Source of the DNA: Paralichthys olivaceus
Taxonomy: Eukaryota > Chordata > Actinopteri > Pleuronectiformes > Paralichthyidae
DNA: 64,000 bases
Direction: 5' to 3'
Assembly: GCF_024713975.1 (NCBI RefSeq)
Contig: NC_091094.1
Span: forward strand, 12,571,001-12,635,000
Made by a program: the position numbers and the translations under genes. Position 1 is the first letter of the stretch; each line of letters begins with the position of its first letter. A model generated the notes under the pieces. It ran no database searches. It was not told where the DNA came from and was given only the letters and a program-made list of their open reading frames with translations. Shown here piece after piece: positions 24,350-35,720 of the stretch.

Positions 24350-26044
24350 GGTACAGGAGGTCAGTAATTACTCTAACCCCCCCGCCTAGGCCCTGAAGTA
24401 ATTTGCTCCACTTTCCAAGTTCAACTGAGTTCTCCTAATCCTGATTTAAGAATGTGAAATAAGTTCCGTCAGTAGCTTTTAGCATGTTATTTGCTGTGAA
24501 CACATTTTGAACAATTAAACCTGGAGGCATAAGGAAAATCTAATTTGTCTGGATAAATTAATCATCAGTGTATTGATTTATGTGCAATTTAAAACCTATG
24601 GCTGTTTTCCATTTCTATGCTCATTTGAATAAAACATGCAGAAGTGGTGCTATTTTAATTTCCTACTTTCAGGCTTGTCCAGCAATCTGGAATTTCAATC
24701 ACCATTATCCAACTGTATATGAAAAGATTTGTAGGTGTGCTCATCCTGATTAACCTCGGAGCCTCACCTGCAGAGGCCTTGTTGTGATGTAGCAAGAGCT
24801 TACTGTCACAGACGAGAAAGAGAACGTCTGCGAGACACTTATCGAACTTGTCACTTACCTCAGGGTCAAGTGTTGCCCTCAGTGTTACTGAAGTGGGACA
24901 ATAGATAGAAATCAGTGGAAGTCAGAGGAGCCTGACTGACGCCAATAAAATTCTGTTGCTACGGGCGATTAATTGTTAATTCACTGCAAGTAAAAGCTGC
25001 CTGTGATTATCTGTTTACATTCAGTGAAATCTAGGGTTTTTAATTGTTTTAAATGTTGTGCTTGTTAAAGTGGGTCTGTCTTAGTTGAATCGAGTACTTG
25101 TATGATGTAAGTTATTGCTTGTAAAATTTATAGCGGCAAGTTAAATGTGGTTCAATAAAGACTTTTGCCATTTTAACCTAGTTTTTTTGGTCCTAGTCTG
25201 CTAATTGAATGCAGGATTTTTGTAGTGTATTGATGCTTGTTAAATGTAGTTTTTGCTTGTTAGATAAACATTTTACTTTACTTGTTTTTTTTTGTAGTAT
25301 TCTTATCGTATAAAATTGTGGTTTGCTTGGCAAATGTAGTCTGGTTTAATATAGGATTTTACTCAATATGTTTCTTGCTTTTTAAATGTGTGTTGTCTCT
25401 TGTTAAATGTGGCTTTTTGCCTGTTCAATAAATATATAGTTTATACAGTTAATATACTTTTAGTTAAATGTTAAATGTCTGTTTGTTTAATGCAGGGTTG
25501 TACTTTTAATGAAGTTTGTCACTTGATTAATGTAGTGATTTACTTGTGCAATGCAGTTTTTAGGTCATTCTCTGTATTTTAATTAAATGCAATATGTGTA
25601 GACTTTTAACATCTCTTGATTTTTTATTTTTTTTATTTCCATTCATCCATTTATCTGTATCTGGCCTTTGTCATTGGTGGATGAATATGTGCTTCAAAAC
25701 TAATTTAATTGAAAGGTTTGATGAGTACACCAATGAGCTTTAATGTCTGACCTTAATTTAAGGCAAACCAGATGAATAAATTAACAATAACATTATCACA
25801 CTGAATGTGTCACAGGTGCAACCCTTCGCACCTTACCTGCCAAAGCACATAACAAACTAAGCGGACGACTTAGAGGCCATCCGGTGTTAAGGTCATTAAC
25901 AAATTGTTTCTACTTACCTCACCCAGACTGAAATCTAATTTAGCTAATTCACGGCTGTCACTGTTAAAAAAATAAGATGCACTAATTAAGGTGTGAATGC
26001 GCACATCCACACACAAGCTGATTGTGTCCATCCACTTACTGAAG
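24350..26044. other. Upstream region of opsin gene 3, with a degenerate repeat
   Basis: No gene seen. From about 25060 to 25590 the plus strand is a G/T-rich diffuse repeat with recurring pieces such as CTTGTTAAATGTAG and TTTAATGCAGG, looking like an old decayed minisatellite. The flanking parts are unique-looking. Confidence 0.45.
25060..25590 (+). repeat. Degenerate minisatellite-like tract
   Basis: Variants of (C/G)TTGTTAAATGTRG and TTTTGYTTG recur at irregular spacing over about 500 bp, with few C on the plus strand. The unit length is unclear, roughly 30-60 bp. Confidence 0.45.
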
Positions 26045-27084
26045 ATTTGAAGTATTGAGCAAAATTCTCTCGGCTCACAGGATCAGGAGTGTGTCCCTTT
26101 TGACACACAAAGTTTTATTAGACAGATCTTGGTTCGTTTGTCTTTGTCTGACCTGTGACTCCATCAGAGATCTGCTATTGTTCCCGGACTCTCTTTCAAC
26201 CTCTCGACTGAATCCTGGTGAAGTCAGCTGTGGTTGGACTGAAGATGTGCAACTCTGGATTCACCATCAACCACAACATCTACTAAACTGTCTTTACTGT
26301 GAAGGGATGCATGGCCAAACTCTGAGGTAAAGTGCAAATTAAGATATCACAATTATCTGAAAATTGATAAATAGTTCATATGTTTGATAATTTATGATAT
26401 ACTTAATAATATTTCTTGCCTCTGATCCTGACATTACACTTTTGAGTCTTGTCAGAAGGTCACTGTAAGTATTAGTTGTAGTTGCAGTGCAGAGGTGGAG
26501 CATATGATGCTCACATTTCAGCTTCACACTCAACAGACTATTACAATGAGCTAAAAAATCTTAGAAATGGGTAGATTTATCAGGTATCTACCTGACAAGC
26601 TGGCACTGTGCATAGTTGCTGCTGTTAAAGGCACTGGTTGATTTACTTCTACTACTGGTAATAGTGGTAATCCACTAATATTACAATTAATTGTAGACCC
26701 TTTCAAAATACTGATTCAAAGTGGTTTATCAAACAATACATAGAAATGAAAAACCCATAAAAATATGTAATTTATAATGATCTATAATATCAATAAAGCT
26801 GTGGATCAATACTACAATAAATCAATTTAATCATAAAACCCATTTTACATCCAGATCCAGGTTCTATTGTCTCCGTGCTCAAAAAGGAACAAAATACAGG
26901 CAAGTAAAACAGAACACATTTGTAAGAGCGCAGTAAGGAGTAAAAGGTTTTAGAGACAAACGACTAAAAAACACCTTAAAAAAATATCTTCTTAACAAGA
27001 ATATAAGCTACATGACCAACTACAGACCATTTGCAAATCTGGGGCATTATATCTATAATATAGACAGAATCTGTGAGGTTCCAC

Positions 27085-28139
27085 GGGCCTCATTTATAAC
27101 CGTTGCATACGCGTCGTGCAGACGCGTCGTGCAGACCCCATTTTGTGCATAATACGCCACTTCACACAACCATTGGGATCTATAAAAACCTGACGGGAGA
27201 ATGTACGCAAACTTTAACCCATGTGTTCAAATACTTTGGATGCAGCAAAGTGGCAGAGTTGAGGAGGTGAAGTCAGATTATTGTTCCATTTCATCATTAA
27301 CATTACAACCATTGTTATTTTCTTGCAACATAATTGTTTCATTAGAACCTTCAGTTGAACACGGTACAAAACAACTTTAAGCAAATAGCATAAAATAAAA
27401 GTTGCACAACGGAGTGATTAATAGTTTTTAATAAAAAATGCTTATGTGTAATGCTGCGTGATGGATGCACTGGCACTGTATATAAATATATAGATTCTAA
27501 AGATCTTTGATCTTTGTGCTGAATGGAGTCCAAAACTACACAGACCGACCTGACGGAACCAAACCATCCCAGTACAAACACAAATACTGACCCCTCTGGG
27601 TTCATTAGCAGACAGATTAACACTGTTTAATTATTTACTGTTCTTCTCAATGCCCCTTTTGGGAATAATGTCATTTGGTAAAATTTTTCACATTCTGACA
27701 GCAAGGAATATTTTTTGCTTCCACCTTAAAGGTCCAGTGTGTAAGATTTAGGTGAAAGGGATCTATTGGCAGAAATTGAATGTAGAATAATCCTCATGAT
27801 GTTTTCACTAGCTCGTTTCATCTACATTGTTTGAATTGAGTTTTCTTTAACCCAGAAAAGGCCCTTTATACTTAAATACGTTTTTTACATTAGTCCAGAC
27901 TGGACAAACTAAACACCTTTTGAGTTTTTATGACAACTGTTGTCATTCAGTGTATTTTCTTTTGATATCACTGCTGTGGCAACCATACATTCTGTCTTTT
28001 TCTTCACCTCCACCTCACTAAGCTCCTCGATGTTAGCAGGTGGACTGTGATTGTTTTTGCCTACACCATTTTCCGGCTTTTGCACGCACATACACTTTTA
28101 GTATGAATCCTACGCACTGTTTTATACATGAGGCTTATG
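27085..28139. mobile_element. DNA transposon or MITE copy with terminal inverted repeats, carrying a nested MITE
   Basis: The left end GGGCCTCATTTATAACCGTTG and the right end, read on the minus strand, CCATAAGCCTCATGTATAAA share the CCTCAT.TATAAA core of a common teleost terminal repeat. A 13-bp direct repeat (ACGCGTCGTGCAG twice) lies at 27109-27134. A MITE of another family interrupts it at 27726-27942. No transposase is recognisable. It sits inside the opsin relic. Confidence 0.6.
27726..27942 (+). mobile_element. MITE fragment (CAGTGTGTA family), nested
   Basis: Begins TTAAAGGTCCAGTGTGTAAG and runs through about 215 bp similar to the reverse complement of the right half of the copy at 2065-2438. 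The other terminal repeat is missing. It is inserted within a different element. Confidence 0.8.
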
Positions 28140-28835
28140 GTGATTACAAGTTATTGGCTTTAAGAACTTGCCTGTAAACATATGCGACCCTTGCCACAGA
28201 GAGAGAGAGCTCCATGGTCCATGGACTACAAGAGTAAGACTGAGTGATCCTCTGCACAAAGTCAATTATTGTCAAGTCACCACACTGAGAGACCGATGTA
28301 TTGAGAGCACGGAGCGTAAAGAAAATGTACTTTAGAGAGGCTGTTATTAATTGTAGCAGTTTACAGTAAAAGGTACAGTGAATAAAACACATTATCTTTA
28401 TAATCATGATGTCTGAAATATTTCCCTTCACACTGTCTCAGTGTTGCATGTCCAGATGTCTTATCATCTACATTCCTACAGTTATGGGGACATTGTGTTT
28501 ACTATCAGCAGCTGTGGGCAATTTTCCATTTTTTACAATTTATCAATGGAGCCAGTGAATAAAATGCATAATTGTGGGGCTTGTGTTTATATTTTTGATC
28601 ATACGTGCAGTCAGACCATCAGAGTGGCTTGAATGTCACCATGTCCAACTTCAAATGCAGCAGGAGTGAACTGACACAGACTGTATTGAGTTGAGCTGGT
28701 TGGCTGGACTACATACTCCACCTCTGCAGGTTAGATAATTTGCTGGCTCGACAGCAGCATCTCCTGCTGTCTTTGGAAAGAACTCAGTGCAGCATAATCC
28801 AATTATCTATGTGCTGTTGAACAAACACGTGCTAA

Positions 28836-31393
28836 AACCTGCAAATACTCTTAAACAGCGTGAACAACCTGCACAAATATCCCTGTGTACTTTCTGTTGA
28901 TATGTAATGATGCTGCCAATGTTTGAATTCAATATATTCAATGTTTATAAACATCATGAGTAAAACAGTTCTTCCTTTTTATTATTAGAGATGGAAATGT
29001 TTTATTTTATTCATTTATAAGTGACTATGTTATGTGTGTGTATATATATATAATATATAATAATAATTAAAAAAATAATTACACATTGTTTTTTTTTGAA
29101 AACATACTGTTTGTACAGCTTTAGAGTAATGTTTGCTTCATGATTAATGTCTATGTTGGTGTTTGCCAGTGAGACAAACCAATATGTCATAAAAATAAAG
29201 ACATTAACTCAAATCTGGAAACTCGTCTTTCTTTCTGATTCTGTATTATTGTACACGTGTGTGACACTCAGTCCGTGGACTTGTGAGCCTTGAGTCCGTC
29301 ACTGCAGTCAAATCATGTTTGCAGAGACCGTCAGACCTGAGCTGGGGTCTTAACCCTCACATTAAGCGTCCAGAGGCTTAAAGGGTCTGTGACTCTATGG
29401 AGCTGGCAGAGAGATTTCATGTGGAAACTCTAATCACTAAAATCCCAGAATTCTTTACTTTAATACTAATGTACATATTCTATATCCATTATAATGGCAC
29501 AATTATCTGCTGTTTACTCTTAAGCCTTAAATATTCATTGAAGTTAAGTGTTAAGTTTAACTTTCAAGTACTTTACTTGAGTTGAGTTACTTAGTACCCT
29601 TTACTCCACTACACTTGTATAAAAACTTTAGTAATTTGCCAGGTTATTACAGGCCTACAAAAATGGTCAAAATATCAAATGTCATCGACTCTTGTATAAA
29701 ACAATAGTTTTAACCTGAGGGATGCAACATTTTACACATTTACATGTTTTAATTTAGTGCAGATGCTACACATTTGCCCACTCATGAAAACGTTATTTGA
29801 TATTCTACATAAAATTTGTAATACCACAGAGTAGATTTACTGTATTTCAAGTAAAAGTACAATGAAAATACTGTATTACTGTATTTACTATGTTTTGCCA
29901 GTTCAAGATGTTCCCGTCAGTACGAGGCATTGTTACAGAAAAACAGCCTGATAGGTGATATCATCAATGCCATCACAGCAAGTGCAGTGTAGAATAAATA
30001 AGGGGTCAAACATAGAGTTAGGGTGTCAACAACCAACCTCATCCATGGACTCTGCACTTCCTGGGGTCTCCAGCATCCCTCCAGTTTGAAATGGATCATA
30101 TGAGCGACTGACATGGAAATCGAAGGGCAGGCAGGCAGACAGAGATTTCTGGAAACAATGACATGATAATATTTGATGTATTAATATATCGCAAGAAACT
30201 TTATTTTAAATCAGAACCTATAATAAAAACTCCTTATTTTAGATAATATTTTGTTTTTTCAATGTCTCTAATGTGACCAAAATAATGGTGGAGTAAAAAG
30301 AAGCTAACAGTATTTTTCTCTAATGTTATAATGTAACAGGTACCACAAGTATCTCAAAACTCAGTCTACAGTCCATACGGTCTACTTGACTTGTTACTTT
30401 CCACCACTGCATTTAACACATGAATGTACCAGACCACTAAAGGACTATTTAAAATGGCTTTTATTTTGATATTTTAAAAGCATTTAGCTGTTGAGACTTA
30501 CTGTGTGCTCCTGAGTGGTAGAAGTGTATTTAACGTCTTGTGATTGGCCATGATGAGCAGCAGAGACATGAGGCGAACATCACAGACTGAGACCAGAGTC
30601 TGAGAAGCTGTACAGCGCGGTTTGTTGATCTACAATCGAGTGAAGTCTTCCTCGATTCAATCATCTTGACCTGGATCTCGATATAAAACTGCTACGTTGG
30701 AAATCCTCCAACCTTCAAAATAAAGCTCATTTTAAAACAAAGTTGACCGACATGGTTGAAACTCCACAAAGTTGTCACCTCCACAGCTGCAGAAAAACAC
30801 ACAGGCTTCTTTCTCCATCATTTGATGTTTAGGTCTGGAGGAAGCTTTCCCTAGCAGGTGGTCCTGATCTCCAGTCTAGTCTCAACATGCATTTCAAAAA
30901 ACATCAGAGATCAGAATTGTCTGCAGCAAGTGGTCACTGTTGGGGGTCAGTGAGAGGCCTCTCAGCAGGGTGCGAGTCTGTGTCAGCTGAGCAAAGCCTC
31001 TACTCTACGCACTGCACGCTAGTCAACAACATTCTATCCACATATTAGATATTATCATTCATCATAACTTTACATAACTTCAAATAATTTTCAATTTCCA
31101 ATTAATTACTGTCATAACTAGTACTTTGATTATTTAAAAAGTAGTTGTAGTTTCTGACTTAAATAACTAAAATGTATTCTTCTATTAAAAATAAATGCAG
31201 GCTGCAATGAACAGATAAAGTCATCCTTTTATTAGAACTGGCAGTACTGTTAATATCCATAAATGCTGATACTTTGCTGTTTCACATGTATTTCACAACA
31301 GCGAGCGCAAACAAATGTGTTCTTTAAGTTTCCATCCCTCCCCTTACTGCATTTCTTAAAGTCAATTATAAATCAGACATGAGCTCTCCTCTT
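28836..31393. other. Non-coding region upstream of opsin gene 4
   Basis: No gene recognised. At 29917-30114 the minus strand is open for 65 codons with a hydrophobic stretch, but I cannot match it to a family. A TA-rich simple tract lies near 29040-29065. The rest is ordinary intergenic DNA between the divergently transcribed genes 3 and 4. Confidence 0.4.
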
Positions 31394-31448
31394 CCTCACA
31401 ATCCTCCTCTAATCTAATTTTGCCGATTTGAGGATAACATCAGGAAGG
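31394..31448 (+). promoter_or_regulatory. Proximal promoter module shared with gene 3
   Basis: CCTCACAATCCT, TAATCT, ATTTTG, ATTTGA and AGGTATAAAA occur in the same order and nearly the same spacing as on the minus strand before gene 3. AATCC and TAATCT could bind CRX/OTX. Confidence 0.6.
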
Positions 31449-31455
31449 TATAAAA
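31449..31455 (+). promoter_or_regulatory. TATA box of opsin gene 4
   Basis: TATAAAA, 129 bp before the ATG at 31578. An upstream ATG near 31468 is out of context and lies close to the expected start of transcription. Confidence 0.75.
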
Positions 31456-31577
31456 CAACACCCAGGGATGCATAAGCTGCCTGTGAGGGGTTGGCTTAAA
31501 CCACTGGTGACTGCTGCACGACCTCGCACACCGTCGGCACTCTCCATCCATCGAAGCTCCAGCGAAGGTGAACGGAC

Positions 31578-33082
31578 ATGACTTGGGACGGAGGAATCGA
31601 GCCAAATGGCACAGAGGGCAAGAACTTCTACATCCCCATGTCCAACAGGAGTGGAGTCGTCAGAAGTCCCTTTGAATACCCTCAGTATTATTTGGCGGAT
31701 CACATCATGTACAAGATTCTTGCCGTCTACATGTTCTTCCTGATCTGCACTGGAACCCCCATCAACGGTCTGACGCTGCTGGTCACGGCTCAGAACAAGA
31801 AACTCAGGCAACCTCTCAACTACATCCTGGTCAACCTGGCCGTGGCCGGACTCATCATGTGCTGCTTCGGATTCACCATCACCTTCACCTCTGCTTTTAA
31901 CGGCTACTTTGTCCTCGGAACCACTGCCTGTGCCTTGGAGGGATTCCTGGCCACAGTTGGTGGTAAGAATGAAGAAGCAGAGGACATTTTCAGGGATTAT
32001 AGAATAAATTATGCTCCTTATTAACTTCTCCTTAACGTCTCTTACCCTCTTGTCTCTACAGGTCAAGTGTCTCTCTGGTCTCTGGTCGTCCTGGCTGTTG
32101 AGAGATACATCGTAGTCTGCAAACCCATGGGAAGCTTCAAGTTCACTGGTACTCACGCAGCAGCTGGAGTCATCTTTACCTGGATCATGGCTTCTGCATG
32201 TGCTACTCCTCCTCTTTTTGGCTGGTCCAGGTAAAATTTACTTTTAAAAAAATCTTCATTGCACTTTTGAAAGCCAGTAAATTGACGTTCACACACACAG
32301 CATAGACACAGAGGACCACAGGCTGTTTTAACTGAATGTCCTCATGATCTTCTTCCCTTGTGTACACAGGTACATCCCTGAGGGCATGCAGTGCTCCTGC
32401 GGACCCGACTACTACACTCTGGCCCCCGGCTTCAACAATGAATCATACGTCATTTACCTGTTTGTCGTCCATTTCTTGGTTCCTGTCTTCATCATTTTCT
32501 TTACTTATGGAAGCCTTGTCCTGACAGTCAAGGCCGTGAGTAAACTTTTGAATCTTCTGACGTTATTGAGATGTAACATGTACATCGTAGAATTTATTTC
32601 ATGAACTTCCCGAATGTTGGGTATCCTTGTAATTGATCAAACTCTTTAGGCTGCAGCCCAGCAGCAGGACTCGGCCTCTACTCAGAAAGCTGAGAGGGAA
32701 GTGACACGCATGTGTGTCCTGATGGTCATTGGCTTCCTGGTAGCTTGGGTACCATATGCCACTTTCGCCGCCTGGATCTTCATGAACAAGGGAGCTGCCT
32801 TCACCGCTCTGACTGCAGCCATCCCTGCCTTCTTCGCTAAGAGCTCGGCCTTGTACAACCCTGTTATCTACGTGCTGATGAACAAACAGGTTGGCCTAGT
32901 ACATCTCCTCTTTCCCCATTAGTCAATACTACATTCTGCATAAGCTTCGTTTCTGAATATTCTCTCTTTATGCTCCTCTTCAGTTCCGTAACTGCATGCT
33001 GAGCAGTATTGGAATGGGCGGCAAGGTGGAGGATGAGGCCTCGGTGTCTGCCAGCAAGACAGAGGTGTCCTCTGTGTCTTAA
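31578..33082 (+). CDS. rh2a: RH2 green-sensitive cone opsin, gene 4 (RH2A type, Gln122/Leu207)
   Basis: Cone visual pigment. Coding exons are 31578-31962, 32062-32230, 32370-32535, 32650-32889 and 32984-33082, giving 352 residues with short introns of 94-139 bp. The start [16 protein letters not shown] groups it with gene 3. Seen: E113, C110/C187, ERY, W265, Lys296 in [14 protein letters not shown], and the usual Ser-rich tail. Unlike gene 3 it has Gln at 122 (exon 2 opens Gly-Gln-Val), Leu at 207 ([10 protein letters not shown]), Val at 119, and Val at 266 where the other three have Thr. Gln122 with Leu207 is the pair known to blue-shift coelacanth RH2, so a shorter-wave pigment than gene 3 is expected. 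Exon 4 begins [15 protein letters not shown], unlike the QQQESESTQ of genes 1-3, so it seems not to have shared their conversion. Confidence 0.96.
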
Positions 33083-33489
33083 TCATGATGACACCCTCTC
33101 ATCTGTGGACGTTGTCCTTACTGATTGGCATCCAGATTTGAAAAGATCCTACTTTTGCCAAATGGACTTCTGGATTTGGTGAACAGAAACACGGGAATGC
33201 CACCTCATCTGTTAATATGTAAAAGTAAACATCTGTGAAGGGCTATCTTGTACAGCATTTCCTTGAGTATGTGTGTGTGAGAGTGGGGGAACTTTGTTTC
33301 ATTGTGGTGACACTCAACACAACTAAACTCTCAAATTGAACTGTGAACAAGCTGAGATGTGACAACACTTTCTTTTGTGATGAATTTGTAATCGCTAGTG
33401 GTTTATTTTCATTGTGGGGGGGGGGCATATGTTTAAAATTATTTTTATGTATTTCATGAAATCGAAAAAAATCTGTAAGTAGAGTAGAT

Positions 33490-33504
33490 AATAAATGCAT
33501 GCAT
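33490..33504 (+). terminator. Poly(A) signal of opsin gene 4
   Basis: AATAAATGCATGCAT, about 410 bp after the stop; the fourth copy of this motif in the cluster. Confidence 0.85.
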
Positions 33505-33671
33505 AAAAAGAAATGTGCTTTTGTGTTTGTTTACGTCTGAACTATTCAAGCTTGTTTGTCATCATGAAGTGTTTAAAACCAAAGTGGGAAATCATATATT
33601 TAAGATTGAGAGCATTTCAATACATTTTGACACAATATTATAATTTGATTACAAACCATTGATGTTCAATG

Positions 33672-33868
33672 TAAAGGTCCAGTGTGTAAGATTTAGGTGA
33701 AAGGGATCAATTGGCAGAAATAGAATGTAAAATAATTCCTGTTTTGAGTCGGGTTCTCCTTCATGTTTGGAGGGGGAGGGTGAGGTGAGGGGTATTCAGC
33801 CTGCAGCTGAATACCCCTCACCTGCAATTTCACCACTAGATATCACTAAATTCTACAAACTGAACCTT
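33672..33868 (+). mobile_element. MITE (CAGTGTGTA family), internally rearranged
   Basis: Left end TAAAGGTCCAGTGTGTAAG, right end TTCTACAAACTGAACCTTT. Much of the middle seen in the copy at 2065-2438 is gone. An 18-bp perfect inverted repeat (33783-33800 and 33806-33823, loop CTGCA) has formed from internal sequence. Confidence 0.8.
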
Positions 33869-35399
33869 TCCCTTGTAGGTTGAGTAAAAAACTGACTGTC
33901 TTATGAACAAGTCTAAGACACTGATGGTTCTCCTCTTTAAGACATGCTCATTATGTCCATCCTAAGTGTCAGAGAAAGGCCCTTGTCTTGATACTCAAAG
34001 CGTTACAGAGAGAGATGTCAATGATCCGCTCAAGAGCAGAAGTGGAGATGTTAACTTATCATAATCCCTGGTTGGAAGTCTGTGTGAATCCTCTGAGAGA
34101 AGAAGGCTTTCTAAGAACTGTGATTCCTGTTAAACTCACTGCACCTGTTCTACAGTAAAGGTATAATTTTTCTTATTTCTGGTGACATGGACGATAAAAG
34201 TTTAAAATGGTATTTGACAAACCTAAAGTTGAATGGTATGATATAGCTACTGTTTGCATCTGAGCACTTTATTTGATACACATTTTTGTCTCAATTTCTT
34301 TTTGCCAATAAAACAAATAAATGAAAAGTAAATAAAAAATCTATTGTAAATATATCGACAAGTAATGAACTAAGTAAATTTAATCATGGACACTGGATTA
34401 TCTGTGTGGTTGAATTCACTGTAACTTAATTAATCTCTGGGTTAATGTATGATCAATATTTTCAGGTTCAGTTTCCTCGGAGTAAGCACCTACAGTAAAA
34501 AGAAAATATATTTAGGTGAACTTGAAACTGAAATCAATGGAGTTTTAAATAGCAGCCTAACTGCAGTAATAGTTAGTTTAACGATGGGCGTAAGACCATT
34601 ATTTTCTAGCTGCAAATGCAAAGCAGCACCTTTTTAATCCTTTAAAGCTAAAAAAATGTTGACTTGACATTATTTGAAGTTGTCCACATTATAGATTAGC
34701 ACAACAATCAGCTATTTCATATGACCTGGTAAAAAAAACCACACACCTCCAAAGATGGCATAATTCCCAGAGTTAAGTGCATTATTAAATTGTGAAATAA
34801 AAAACATCCATTGGTTAAATTATTGTTCAAAAATGCACTTTGTGGTTTTTAAAGTTTTTTCTCATCTCACAATTTAAGAGAAGTAGTAAAGAACTGATGC
34901 TCATGTGTAGTTCCTGTAGATAGACACTGTAAAGTACATGTCACATATGCTTTAGGACTCATGAGCACAGACAACTCATGCAACCCAAAGCTTTACTCGG
35001 TGTATTATACCGCCCCCTTCAGGCCATAGTCAATATAGATCCTGTCATTATCACGTCTGCAGTGCAACATGGTCACAGATAATGTACAAATGTAGGCAAA
35101 ATATTTGAAAGTGGAAAGTCACACATGATTCCTGATCAGGCTGTGTAAACTGTGACATGTGTGAAACAAGTAAAAGCCCTAAAACCAAATGAAATGAGAG
35201 GTTTCACACGTTTACAGCAGCAGGATCCCCTGCTGTGAAGCTGTCAGTGAAGAAGACAGGTGGATGATGCCCCCTGCAGTTGTTTAGAAGAAGTGAAAGA
35301 TATTTGCAGTATGTTCCATTTGAAAGTAGCAGCCTTTCACTGCTCTGCAGATAATCCCGATGTTACCAAAGATAAACGTTGCACACCAGCCTAACATGT

Positions 35400-35720
35400 T
35401 GCAACTCAGAGGGGATTAATTACATTTAAATACAGGCTTCGTCCTCACCCAATAGGCCATCTCTCTCGTGATGTAGCCCTTTATTTCATGCTGATTGACC
35501 CTAATTGTTATATTCTGGGCACACACACTGTAATTTTCTTCAAAGAGCCAGCTCTGGACACCTGCCTGCACTTAGTGTTTCTGTCAGGGGGCCGGCAGGG
35601 AAGAGGGTCGTCTCCATTTGTTTTAATTGCTTGGTTCAGATTGGAGGAGTTGCACACAAAGGTCGTAATAACAAACTTGGTATGCACTGAATACATTTGC
35701 AGTTCAGTGTGAGGGAGCTG
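35400..35720. promoter_or_regulatory. Candidate conserved non-coding element
   Basis: Few stops in several frames on both strands, and homeodomain-like sites (GGGGATTAATTACATTTAAA, GATTGACCCTAATTG), without repeat character. It could be an enhancer for the opsin cluster or for synpr. This is a guess from composition; no alignment was possible. Confidence 0.25.

Larger units (their letters stand above)
26045..28835 (+). pseudogene. RH2-type opsin pseudogene (relic, plus strand)
   Basis: A decayed opsin between genes 3 and 4. Exon 1 relic, about 26045-26326: TGTCCCTTTTGACACAC and CAACCTCTCGACTGAATCC match coding sequence of genes 3 and 4. One stretch translates as ILVKSAVVGLKMCNSGFTI against [19 protein letters not shown], with in-frame stops on both sides. 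The end (GAAGGGATGCATGGCC, then CTGAG) still abuts a GTAAAG donor at the right place. Exon 4 relic, about 28655-28835: ATGCAGCAGGAGTG, then LVGWTTYSTSAG (TM6), then in another frame SPAVFGKNSVQHNPIIYVLL (TM7 with the Lys of the retinal site). A probable exon 3 end, SYGDIVFTISS, is at about 28440-28520. Exons 2 and 5 are not recognisable. Frameshifts, stops, deletions and a nested transposon (27085-28139) show that it is dead. Confidence 0.8.

Noticed and set aside
28144-28431. Minus-strand frame (MELSLSVARVAYVYRQ) as an inverted opsin exon 2 relic
   Set aside because: Resemblance to the exon 2 start is a few residues only and does not extend at the nucleotide level.
29917-30114. 65-codon minus-strand frame with a hydrophobic stretch as a membrane protein exon
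   Set aside because: No family match that I can defend, and no clear splice sites at both ends.
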